Below the pieces are notes generated by a model. It did not search any database and was not told where the DNA came from. It saw only the letters and a program-made list of their open reading frames with translations. Source: CBDDKZ01 sp965230415 (GTDB lineage: Bacteria; Bacteroidota; Bacteroidia; Cytophagales; JAAEPT01). From it: DNA of 64,000 nt. The translations under genes and the position numbers were made by a program. Of this stretch, positions 18,351 through 31,600 are shown in pieces; position 1 is the first letter of the stretch, and each line of letters starts with the position of its first letter. The DNA is taken from the NCBI GenBank assembly GCA_965230415.1, contig CBDDKZ010000005.1:3720001-3784000 (forward strand), in the 5' to 3' direction.

Positions 18351-18918
18351 TGCTTAATATTTCTTTTACTTCCAGGTTGTTCCCAACCAGTTTGATTAGA
18401 CGTTGCTTGCACTTGTAGTTTTTAGTTTTAGCACTATTAATGCTGGAAAAACCAAGCTCGGCACAGATCTCTTTTAAGGACTTGCCGTCAAAAATACTGG
18501 CTGTAAGTAATTCTTTGCAGCGTTGACCTAAACGTTCAAAAAGGCCTTGGATCAATTGAGACCGTTCGCTTTCATAGACATAAAAATCGGCACGCTGATC
18601 TGAAGCTTTGATTTCCTGGAAATCATCAATGTCACTGGTGTTCTTTTTTTGTCTCAATTTGTAATACCACATATTTCTTGCTACACCGTACAAAAAACCA
18701 TCAATTTCAGATCGCTGTTCGTAACTTCCGTCTTTTACTTTTTTAATAAGCGTTAGGAGGGCATCCTGAAAAATGTCTTTTACATCTTCAACCTGACCTC
18801 CAGACTTCAATACAAAGCCCTTTATCTTTTGAAAACTACTTTTATACAACTCATTGAAAACCAGATGATCCTTATTGTTTCGAATAGCTTGCAATATGTC
18901 CTCGTCTCTTTTACTCAA
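18343..18918 (-). CDS. ECF-type RNA polymerase sigma factor
   Basis: The protein has sigma region 2 (VFNELYKSSFQKIKGFVLKS, then DVKDIFQDALLTLIKKVKDG and IDGFLYGVARNMWYYKLRQK) and region 4 (LGQRCKELLTASIFDGKSLK, EICAELGFSSINSAKTKNYK). Region 1 and 3 are short or absent, as in ECF sigma factors. The open frame extends to an ATG at 19029, but that extension encodes a membrane-like stretch lying in the divergent promoter region. The TTG at 18918, just before SKRDEDILQAIRNN, gives a normal 191-residue protein and is preferred. The gene is translationally coupled to the anti-sigma gene and divergent from the PorP/SprF gene. Confidence 0.88.
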   Translation of the reverse strand: MSKRDEDILQAIRNNKDHLVFNELYKSSFQKIKGFVLKSGGQVEDVKDIFQDALLTLIKKVKDGSYEQRSEIDGFLYGVARNMWYYKLRQKKNTSDIDDFQEIKASDQRADFYVYESERSQLIQGLFERLGQRCKELLTASIFDGKSLKEICAELGFSSINSAKTKNYKCKQRLIKLVGNNLEVKEILSNG

Positions 18919-19033
18919 GTTTATGCTGTTTTTTGTTCCATTGCTTTGTGAGCAGAAATGTAACCTACGATTTAAATAAATATAAAAAAAGTAATAAATT
19001 GTAGGAGTTATAACCAATAAGAGCCCCAAAGAA

Positions 19034-19927
19034 TTGATTTTTATACGTTACTTTTTAACGTTTATCATCTTTTACAGCGTACTGATAAGGTCTATTGCTC
19101 AGAATGCTGAATATAATACAATCTTTGACCAGGGAATTCAGTCTCGTGGGTTTAACCAGCCGGCTTTTGTTCAAAATACAAATGTGCTACAGGCATCTAT
19201 TGGTTACAACGGCTTTAACCGCTTAAGTCCAAATTTGAGGCGATTTTACAGCGAGGTATATTATAGTCTAAATAAAAAATCACTAAAGAAAGCACGGTAT
19301 ATTGGTTTTAATGCTTTTCAGGACGATGAAGGAAAGATCATTCACAATCGTATATTTCATGCTAAATATGCCCAATTCGTTCCTTTTAGCGAGCGAGTCA
19401 ATTTAGTTTTTGGTATAGCGCTTGGCGACAGGCATTTCGAAAATTCCGTGAATGATGTTACCGGTGGTTTTTCCCATCATATGATTGATGGGCAGGCCGG
19501 GATGCGAGTTTATTCCGAAACGTGGAGCTTAGGAATTGGAGTGGAATCATTATTTGCTCGTTCTTTTCTTTTTAAGGGACAACAAATAAATATAAATAGG
19601 TTGTACACCTTAACTGCCGCAACAAAATTCCCGTTAGGCACATTTTTGGAACTAAAAAGCAATTTTCTTTTGCGAATTTCTAAGAACCAATTTAATGTTC
19701 AGTATATTAATGAATTAATTATCTATGACAAAGTGTTAGCCTTTCAGACATTAGAGTCAAAACTGGGCTTTGTGCTTGGTGTAGGTATAAAGGATTTACA
19801 ATTTGGTAAGAGCGCAATTAAAATGACATTTTCTTTCAGAAAAGATCGTGTAATAGGCTTTGAGTCCTATGAAATAAATTTAGGTTTTACCCTTAAAAGT
19901 GACAAGAGGGTTACATATAACGAATGA
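19034..19927 (+). CDS. PorP/SprF family type IX secretion system membrane protein
   Basis: The 297-residue product has a signal peptide (about 1-22, ending SIAQ) and then features of the PorP/SprF outer-membrane family. These are an N-terminal PAFVQNTNVLQASIGYNGF stretch after the signal, repeated amphipathic beta-strands, and an aromatic ending strand (SYEINLGFTLKS). Members of this family partner with T9SS cargo that carries type-B C-terminal domains, as SprF does with SprB. The next gene, 16 bp downstream, encodes such a cargo-like protein, and the divergent operon encodes an anti-sigma factor with a similar domain. The start is TTG 19034, and no in-frame ATG lies near the signal peptide. 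Confidence 0.82.
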   Translation: MIFIRYFLTFIIFYSVLIRSIAQNAEYNTIFDQGIQSRGFNQPAFVQNTNVLQASIGYNGFNRLSPNLRRFYSEVYYSLNKKSLKKARYIGFNAFQDDEGKIIHNRIFHAKYAQFVPFSERVNLVFGIALGDRHFENSVNDVTGGFSHHMIDGQAGMRVYSETWSLGIGVESLFARSFLFKGQQININRLYTLTAATKFPLGTFLELKSNFLLRISKNQFNVQYINELIIYDKVLAFQTLESKLGFVLGVGIKDLQFGKSAIKMTFSFRKDRVIGFESYEINLGFTLKSDKRVTYNE

Positions 19928-19943
19928 ATGTAATGATTAATCA

Positions 19944-21242
19944 GTGAGACACCTAAAATACATATCATTTATAATTTGTCTATTCCAACTGTCGATTGTT
20001 AATGGTCAGAAATATGCTTCTGGTCGTGTTTCAGAAGTAGTGGCCGCTGAAAGGTATAGTACACGCGAATCCGTTATTCAGACGAGTGTATATACCCAAT
20101 TTGTAATAGCTGATCAGCCTTTTACAATAATTGATGATATAAGTGTGGACTTTACAGGTAGTAGACTTATTGCTTACTATGATTCAAGCGGAACCTGGGC
20201 TCCTGCTGGTATTTATCTGGCTGATAGTTGCTTTGGGTGTATTTCCAATTTATTTACCATTTATGGTGACGATACTTCAACTGCCGATGTAAAGGAGGGC
20301 TATGCCATCGGAGAGGATTTAAAGTTTGGTTTGTGGTATGGGGAAGAATCATGTTTCATCGATGAATTGTCGCTGAATTTAAGAAGTTCAATGGTTACTT
20401 TTGATAATGCTGGCGCTGACACAATTACAGGAGTATACGGTCAACATATTTCTGTAGAGTATCCAGTTTCAAATGAGTGTAACAATTCAGGGTTTTTAAC
20501 ACCTGAGATTTCAGGTGATACAAGAGATATATTTTTCAATTCTGGTAATTTAGATACATCGACTATAGAAGATTCATTGATCATAGATATGCAAACGGGG
20601 GTAATCGATTTGGGTAGAAGCGATTTCGGAGATTATGAAATAATGGCGAGTACTAAAACATGTCTTGATACAGCTCAAATAATGGTATCAGTTGACCCCG
20701 ATTTACAATCAGGCGCAAGTGTTGAGGTAAGCAACGTATCTTGCGATGATGAATTAGGGCAGGCCGAATTAATGATTAATAATGCCTTATCCAACAACTT
20801 TACATTTTATTTCTCACTAGTAAAGATCGAAGCAAATAGTCTTATAATTGATTCTGACGATTCTTTAAGTGGCGGGAGATTATTTCAGGATTTAGAGGTC
20901 GGTAGTTACCAAATGGAATTGGGAATAAATCAACGTAATTGTTCTGATGTTTTTGTATTCAGTGTTGATAAAGATACCTGTGATTCAATACCCGACTATA
21001 CTGATTTAGCTTCTGGTGATGCTATTTTATCCCTGACTCATAATCCTAATTATGATTTTATTAATGCACCGTGCGACAAGGGGCTTAAAATTGTAAATCG
21101 ATATGGAAATGTGATTCGAGAGTTGCCTCGTGGAGAAAAAGTTTGGGATGGAAGAGATAGTAATGGAGATTTCGTAAACGTAGGTTTGTACATCATTTAT
21201 TGTAGAGACGAACGGTTGGGAGAAGTTACGGTATTACCGTAA
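19944..21242 (+). CDS. Secreted protein with T9SS type-B C-terminal sorting domain
   Basis: The 432-residue protein begins with a signal peptide (1-21, ending VNGQ) and is rich in acidic and beta-type segments with scattered Cys residues. I do not recognise the central region. One stretch (about 255-345) is loosely SprB-like, with SNVSCDDELGQAELMI and LEVGSYQMEL. The last 70 residues match the gliding-motility-associated type-B domain: LKIVNRYGNVIREL, KVWDGRDSNGDFVNVGLYII and a final GEVTVLP. It is probably exported to the cell surface by the T9SS with help from the PorP/SprF-family protein encoded just upstream. The start is GTG 19944. Confidence 0.75.
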   Translation: MRHLKYISFIICLFQLSIVNGQKYASGRVSEVVAAERYSTRESVIQTSVYTQFVIADQPFTIIDDISVDFTGSRLIAYYDSSGTWAPAGIYLADSCFGCISNLFTIYGDDTSTADVKEGYAIGEDLKFGLWYGEESCFIDELSLNLRSSMVTFDNAGADTITGVYGQHISVEYPVSNECNNSGFLTPEISGDTRDIFFNSGNLDTSTIEDSLIIDMQTGVIDLGRSDFGDYEIMASTKTCLDTAQIMVSVDPDLQSGASVEVSNVSCDDELGQAELMINNALSNNFTFYFSLVKIEANSLIIDSDDSLSGGRLFQDLEVGSYQMELGINQRNCSDVFVFSVDKDTCDSIPDYTDLASGDAILSLTHNPNYDFINAPCDKGLKIVNRYGNVIRELPRGEKVWDGRDSNGDFVNVGLYIIYCRDERLGEVTVLP

Positions 21243-21326
21243 ATTTTTTTATATTTTTTTTGATTCAGATTATCAGCTTCTTAGCTTAAAAAATTAACAG
21301 AACCTTAAAAATATATTCTCATAAAG

Positions 21327-21358
21327 TTTTGATAGGTAGAAAAAGTGTGTTACCTTTG
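21327..21358 (+). promoter_or_regulatory. rRNA operon promoter
   Basis: TTTTG (21327-21331), a 19-bp spacer and TACCTTTG (21351-21358) match the Bacteroidota housekeeping promoter (TTTG, then TAnnTTTG) exactly. It lies about 160 bp before 16S. Confidence 0.85.
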
Positions 21359-21444
21359 CATCCGCTTTGACAGAGAGAAGGGCACAAAAAAGGTGCTGAA
21401 GAGGAGAGAGGAAAAGTTAGAGTGAAGTTCATAGAAATGCTTTA

Positions 21445-23081
<1,637 letters not shown>

Positions 23082-23094
23082 AAAGATATAAGAA

Positions 23095-23185
23095 GCTTGT
23101 AGCTCAGTAGGAAAGAGCGAAAGGTCCAGATGTGATTAAGTAAAAAAGTAAGCTTAATTATAAATGGGTTAAGAACAGGACTACA
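23095..23185 (+). pseudogene. Decayed tRNA-like segment in the 16S-tRNA spacer
   Basis: TTGTAGCTCAGTAGGAAAGAGCG (within 23097-23119) keeps a tRNA D-arm (GCTC, 9-nt loop, GAGC) and strongly resembles the start of the intact tRNA-Ile downstream. At 23176-23185, CAGGACTACA equals the 3' acceptor end of that tRNA-Ile. The middle has no anticodon or T arm. CAGGACTA (23176-23183) also forms a perfect inverted repeat with TAGTCCTG (23201-23208), the 5' end of the real tRNA. It looks like the remnant of a duplicated tRNA, possibly reused as a processing structure. Confidence 0.5.
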
Positions 23186-23201
23186 AGAGCGAAAGAAAGC
23201 T

Positions 23202-23275
23202 AGTCCTGTAGCTCAGTTGGTTAGAGCGCTACACTGATAATGTAGAGGTCCGCAGTTCAAATCTGCGCAGGACTA
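23202..23275 (+). tRNA. tRNA-Ile (anticodon GAU)
   Basis: A full cloverleaf is visible: acceptor AGTCCTG/CAGGACT, D arm GCTC/GAGC, anticodon stem CTACA/TGTAG around loop CTGATAA, and a T arm with GTTCAAATC. It lies in the usual position between 16S and tRNA-Ala. The CCA end is not encoded. Confidence 0.96.
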
Positions 23276-23281
23276 CAAATT

Positions 23282-23355
23282 GGGGGATTAGCTCAGCTGG
23301 CTAGAGCGCCTGCCTTGCACGCAGGAGGTCATCGGTTCGACTCCGATATCCTCCA
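23282..23355 (+). tRNA. tRNA-Ala (anticodon UGC)
   Basis: The cloverleaf has acceptor GGGGGAT/ATCCTCC, D arm GCTC/GAGC, anticodon stem CCTGC/GCAGG around loop CTTGCAC, and T loop GTTCGACTC. It is the second spacer tRNA of the rRNA operon. Confidence 0.97.
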
Positions 23356-23522
23356 CAGAGTTATCCTCAAAAGCAAGGATAACAAACAAGCTGAAGAATA
23401 CGACCAAACGAGGTAGTATTAAGATAGTGAAAAATACTTTTAGGTTGTTAAAGACCAAGAAGTATCGAACTCACCGGCTCCCAAAGAGCCAAAAATGTGA
23501 GAGAAAGTTCATTGACGTACTG

Positions 23523-26463
<2,941 letters not shown>

Positions 26464-26522
26464 GAGTATAGTCGATCATACCAGCAAGCAAAAGCAAGTT
26501 AGTATGAAAAAGTATTGAAAAT

Positions 26523-26633
26523 AATGGTGATGATAGCGCGGGTGATCACCTCTTCCCATCCCGAACAGAGAAGTTAAGCCCCGTAGCGCCAATGGTACTG
26601 CAGTAAAATGTGGGAGAGTAGGTAATCGCCAAC
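26523..26633 (+). rRNA. rrf: 5S ribosomal RNA
   Basis: About 110 nt closed by TGGTGAT (26525-26531) pairing with ATCGCCA (26625-26631), with the typical internal block CCCATCCCGAACAGAGAAGT TAAGCCC and TGGGAGAGTAGG. The ends are approximate by a few bases. Confidence 0.95.
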
Positions 26634-26641
26634 TTATTAGA

Positions 26642-26697
26642 TCAACAATCGGGAGTTGATTATATCCTTGAGGCCGAGTAAATAGGCCCGGAAGGAT
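26642..26697 (+). other. Two hairpins between 5S and the terminator
   Basis: TCAAC/GTTGA (26642-26659) and ATCCTT-GA-GGCC/GGCC-CGG-AAGGAT (26664-26697) form successive stem-loops. They probably shape the 3' end of the rRNA precursor. No tRNA fold is possible. Confidence 0.5.
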
Positions 26698-26711
26698 GAA
26701 TAAAAGTACAG

Positions 26712-26742
26712 AAAGCCGCTACACCTATAGCGGCTTTTTTTG
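26712..26742 (+). terminator. Terminator of the rRNA operon
   Basis: AAAGCCGCTA pairs with TAGCGGCTTT across a short loop and is followed by a run of T residues, a classic intrinsic terminator. Confidence 0.92.
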
Positions 26743-26767
26743 TTTGATAATTTTACTACTACCAAAA

Positions 26768-26815
26768 ACCTATAAGATTTTAACCTTATAGGTCTTAGCA
26801 TCTCGCTAAGGTCTG
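26768..26815 (+). repeat. Double hairpin related to the 53.7-kb and 53.9-kb repeats
   Basis: ACCTATAAG/CTTATAGGT (26768-26793) is followed directly by CTTAGC-ATCTC-GCTAAG (26794-26810). The second hairpin and its flank (TAACC at 26781, TCTTAGCATCTCGCTAAG) match the start of the duplicated element at 53665 and 53935 with few changes. It may be a member of a dispersed REP-like family. Confidence 0.5.
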
Positions 26816-27195
26816 TTTGACCTTGGCCTCCGACAGTTTAATTTTTTCAAAAGTTATATTTTTGTGAATAGTAACCAGTACATCCAAATAACAAATTCGG
26901 AACAAAAGTTTACAGGAAAGAATACTCTGGTTCCTGAATTTAACCAAATAATATTAGATTATGAGAATAGTTAATAATTTACTATTATTCAACTTTTATT
27001 GGTAGCCATAATATCAACTTCGTTTTAATAGCTAATTAGGCAGACGAGTTTGATGATAATGCACTTAATGCTTTCAGCTCTATATATTTAAAAGAGAGAA
27101 CAGAAATTAAATAATAAATTTATACATACACTGATATGAGACCTGTCAGTTATTTTTTGCAAAAATCCTATGTTTATGATATAAAATAAAGCCCA
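26816..27195 (+). other. Intergenic region before the AraC-family gene
   Basis: AT-rich sequence of about 380 bp. I see no convincing gene, RNA or promoter in it; several TAnnTTT-like sequences occur but none has a properly spaced -33 TTTG. Confidence 0.5.
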
Positions 27196-28107
27196 ATGGA
27201 AGATATTATACGACACAGTATATCTGACTTATACGATACATTGAACTTACCTTTTGAACAGGAGATTAATTTTACTGTTCTAAATATACCTGAGATTCAC
27301 CCTCAAATTCCATTTAAATCTCCCGTATTTCGAGCGGATTATTTTTCGTTTATTTTAACCAAAGAAGGGGCGGGAATACATTTTCTTGACGACAACAAAT
27401 TCCCGTTTAATTCAAAGACGATTTACTTCACTAATCCGGGACATATTAAATCATATGAATTAACTAAATCCAATGAAGCTTATCTTATTCTATTAACAGA
27501 GAGCTTTCTTAAGGATTATGTTCATTCGGAAATATATCATGAATTCCCATTTCTTTTGGCAGAGAACGTACCACCAAAAACATTATCGGGAAAGAGATTT
27601 AGTGAGTTTGAAGTTCTCTATAAACAGATTATAGAAGAGTTTAACAGATCATCAATATATAAAAATGAAATACTGGGAAACTTGTTTGAAATACTACTAC
27701 TAAAAATTAAAGAAGATTTTTGGTCGGACTACAATCCCAGAATGGAAGGAAGTAGAGATTCTCAAATTGTAAAGGCATTCAAACAACTTCTGGAAATTGA
27801 ATTCAAGAAGAATGTCATTGAAAATATGGAGAATAAGAGACCTCAAATAAAGGATTTTGCAGACAAACTAAACCTACATCCTAACTATTTGAATTCCGTT
27901 ATTAAGTCAAAGACTGGAAAAACAATCAATGACTGGATAACAAACCGTACGTTGGCAGCAGCAAAATATTTGTTAAAAAACACTTCGTTAAATGCCAAAG
28001 AAATAGCGTACAAATTAGGCTTTAGCGAACCCACACACTTCAATCGTTTTTTTAAAAAGCACGTAAACATTACGCCAAATGAATTTCGAAAAAAACCTAC
28101 ATCCTAA
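27196..28107 (+). CDS. AraC-family transcriptional regulator
   Basis: The 303-residue protein has an N-terminal cupin-like sensing region (about 30-110, with ADYFSFILTKEGAGIHFLDD and IYFTNPGHIKSYEL). The C-terminal AraC/XylS DNA-binding domain (about 195-300) has two helix-turn-helix motifs: IKDFADKLNLHPNYLNSVIK and NAKEIAYKLGFSEPTHFNRF, followed by FKKHVNITPNEFRKK. This is the common Bacteroidota AraC type with a small-molecule-binding N domain. It stands alone between the rRNA operon and the RHS cluster and could regulate the latter, which is only inferred from position. Confidence 0.9.
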   Translation: MEDIIRHSISDLYDTLNLPFEQEINFTVLNIPEIHPQIPFKSPVFRADYFSFILTKEGAGIHFLDDNKFPFNSKTIYFTNPGHIKSYELTKSNEAYLILLTESFLKDYVHSEIYHEFPFLLAENVPPKTLSGKRFSEFEVLYKQIIEEFNRSSIYKNEILGNLFEILLLKIKEDFWSDYNPRMEGSRDSQIVKAFKQLLEIEFKKNVIENMENKRPQIKDFADKLNLHPNYLNSVIKSKTGKTINDWITNRTLAAAKYLLKNTSLNAKEIAYKLGFSEPTHFNRFFKKHVNITPNEFRKKPTS

Positions 28108-28663
28108 GCCCTTCGAAATAGATCATCTATTCTTTGAAATTGGTTATCCAATCATTCCAAATTTGGTTGACATTTGTATCAGGGTCAGACGATGATATCA
28201 GATGATATCGAGAATTGAAACTATGCCAGGAATATTAGGACTTACATTGTTAGATAAGGCGTAGAATACAAAAATATCAGAGCTTACCAGGTTACTATAT
28301 AGCAGGTGATGAGGAAAAGATTTGGTGCAGCTATAAGTACCAACTATTTTTATAGATATAGTATCAATTTAATTACAACATAACCAATATTTTTATCATG
28401 ATTTTACAAATTTTATCAAGTCAGAACAACTAAAATAAACTGCGTACCATTAAAGGTTACATATATCATTCGGGATATTCTGGATAGTTCAGATATTCGT
28501 TTATATAAGCATAAGATTCTTGCTGAATCATATGACTTCTGTCTCGGGCCTGTGTTTTACTAGCACAGGATGCATATTTAATATTTCAAATTATCTATAA
28601 GTTTTCGATGTGATCGAAAAATGTGGAACAGGGTGACTATTGTCATGCCTAAAAAATTGTACC
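28108..28663 (+). other. Intergenic region before the RHS cluster
   Basis: About 555 bp of AT-rich sequence without a gene I can support. A short direct repeat (GATGATATC twice, near 28192-28210) and a weak stem-loop (CCTGTG/CACAGG, near 28550-28570) are visible. The promoter of the RHS operon must lie here or further upstream, but no element matches the consensus well. The loose TAAGTTTT at about 28600 is the nearest match. Confidence 0.4.
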
Positions 28664-31600
28664 ATGATTGGCAAAATATACAAATCTAAATTTTTCAAAC
28701 CGGTAGCAGCCTCTTTGGCTGTACATATGATGTTATCATTAATAAGCCCATATACAGCCTGGGCACTCACAGGTGGACCAGGTCAACCTGAAACTCAAAG
28801 TTTTGAACCAATTGGTACTACTGAAATGGTAGACCCTTTTACGGGAGATTTTAGTTACAATATCCCACTAATAGATGTGGGTGGTTATCCGATTAATTTG
28901 AGTTATCATTCAGGAATAACGAACGATCAAGAGGCGTCATGTGTAGGTCTTGGTTGGTCTGTTAATACAGGAGCTATCACGCGTGGATTACGCGGACTTC
29001 CGGATGATTTTAATGGTGACCAGGTTGTAAACAAAATGAATCGCAAGGCTAACTATACGGTAGGATTAAAAGTGTCCTCAGATAAAGAAGTTGTTGGACT
29101 TGAGTTACCCGAAGTAGTGATAAGGAACAGTAGCTTAGGGGTGGGCGTTTCCTATAACAACTATAATGGCTGGGGGGCAGATCTTTCATTAAGTGTAGCA
29201 CAAGCACTTAACCAACAAAATGGAATTGGAAATGGCCCTTCTTTTGGTGTTAATGCCAGTATTGCCAGTGGGGAGGGACTTTCTGTTAACCCGTCATTAT
29301 CTTTTACAAAAAGAACAGCTGCCATTATCAACCGTAATATTATTCCACAGTCAGGTGGTCTGGATATTGGTCTTAATATGAATTCCCGGCATGGACTTCA
29401 AGGGGTAACCTATAAATTTGATCAAAGAGGGCAAATAAATACATTCGGGCATCAGTCATATATTCCTTATACCACCTCAAATACCAGTACAGCGAATGCT
29501 TCTTTTTCTGCAAAAGTAGGTGGTCAGGTATTTGGACTCCAGGGTGCCTTGGAGATAGGAGGTTATTTTAACAGGCAATGGTACAGGAATAAGGTGCGAA
29601 GAAGCCCGGGATTTGGTTATTTGTACGCACATGAAGGTGGGGGTGATAAGGGAAATATGTTGGATTTTAACCGTGGACACGATGGCGAAATTACCGATCA
29701 TACACCCAACATAGCTTATGCCTATCAAACTTACGATACGTATTCGGTAAGTGGTCAGGGAATTTCGGGTTCTTTTCGTCCTTATCGGAATGACGTAGGT
29801 ACCGTTTATGATGTGAGAACAGAGAACTCTGGCGGGGGTGGTGGAGCTAACGGTTTTGATTTGAGTGGAGGTAATTTATTACAGAGTGGGGTGACTGCAA
29901 ATGCAAATTTTAGTAATGGAAGCGCTGGTAAATGGACAGGTCATAAGGCTGATGAGAGAGGATTGTTTTCCTTTCAAAAACCTGAAGCTGGAAAATTATA
30001 TGAACCGGTCTTTTTTAAATCGACAGGAGAGTCGGTAGTAGAAAGTGACCCCGATTTTTTGGAAGCCTATGGAGGTATTGATCCTGTAAAAATAGATATT
30101 GAAAAACTAAAATCATCCAACAAATTAATTGGAGGCGGTACTACCAGCTCTCTTAGCGCTAATGTGACCAGAAACAAAAGAGTTCGTCGTAATAATGTGC
30201 TCAGCTACCTGACTGCCGAAGAAGTTTTGGCAACAAATGGTGGTACGGGAAAAGAAATCAACTATTATGAATATAAAAACTTTGGAGAACCAGAACAGCG
30301 ATTAGTTAGAAAAAGTATGCCGCGTGTGGATGAAGTAGTACGCAAGCCCCACCACGTTTCGGAAATGCAGGTTACTCGTGCTGACGGTCAACGTTACATT
30401 TACAGCATACCCACATATAATATTAAACAAAAGGAAGCAACTTTCAATGTCAAAGCACAGGGTGAAAACATTGTGGCAAGAACAGGCCTGGTAACAAACT
30501 GGAGCCAGAGCGATGCTAAACCCGATGAGAACAAACAAGGGCAGGATCATTTTTACCAAAGTACAGAGCTTCCTCCTTATGCGAATGGATATCTATTAAC
30601 CGGAGTTGTTTCACCGGATTATATAGACCGTACCGGAAACGGACTTACACCTGACGATTTTGGGACATATACCAAATTCAATTATATCAAGTGGTCTGAT
30701 GACTATAAATGGAGGACACCATATGCGGATCTTTATTATGATGAAGGCATCAAAGGAGTAAAAAACGACGATAAGGGCAGTTATACATATGGGGAAAAAG
30801 AAATATGGTATGTGCATAGTGTAGAAACTCGTACTCACGTGGCCGAATTTCATTACTCAAAACGATCTGATAGTTATAGTGCACTGGGTCAGTTTACTAA
30901 AGGCAACAATACGGACAGTTCTAAAGTCAAAGAGAAAGCACAATTCCTTTTAAAACTGGACAAGATTTCTTTGTACTCAAAACCAGAGCTTCAGTCTTTA
31001 AATAGCGGTACTCCACCTGTGCCAATTAAAGAGGTTCACTTTGAATATGATTATTCATTGTGTAAAGGTGCTGCAGGTGCGGCATTGGAAAACAGCGATG
31101 GGCTCAATGATAATGTTACCTATTGTCTTCAGCGCGATGCCAATGGCGAGTGCATTGTAACTAATAACCAAACAGGAGGTAAATTAACACTGCGGCGGCT
31201 TTATTTCACTTACCAGGGTTCATTTAAGGGGAAGTTTAGTCCCTATGAATTTAAATATTGCTACGAAAATCGTCCTGAAAACAACGGAATGGTTAATAAC
31301 TATAACTATGATATCAAGGCTTACAACCGTTGGGGGGTATACAAGCCGGTGCCCAAAGGCGTGTCACTGGATGCGGAAACAGGACCGGCATCTAACGGAG
31401 AATTTCCTTATGTTATACAAACAGACAAGAAGAACGACGACTACGCTTCCGCATGGAGCCTTACTACTATTATATTGCCTTCCGGCAGTACTATAGAAGT
31501 TGATTATGAAGCTGACGACTATGCTTATGTGCAAAACAAACAGGCCATGCAAATGATGAAGATCGTGGGTGCAGCAAAAGATACTGAGGAAGATGTTTTG

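Noticed and set aside
18919..19029. N-terminal membrane extension of the ECF sigma factor
   Set aside because: It lies in the divergent promoter region and is not expected for an ECF sigma factor; TTG 18918 gives the usual length.
23095..23185. A third functional tRNA in the rRNA spacer
   Set aside because: Only the D arm and part of the acceptor are recognisable; anticodon and T arms are absent.
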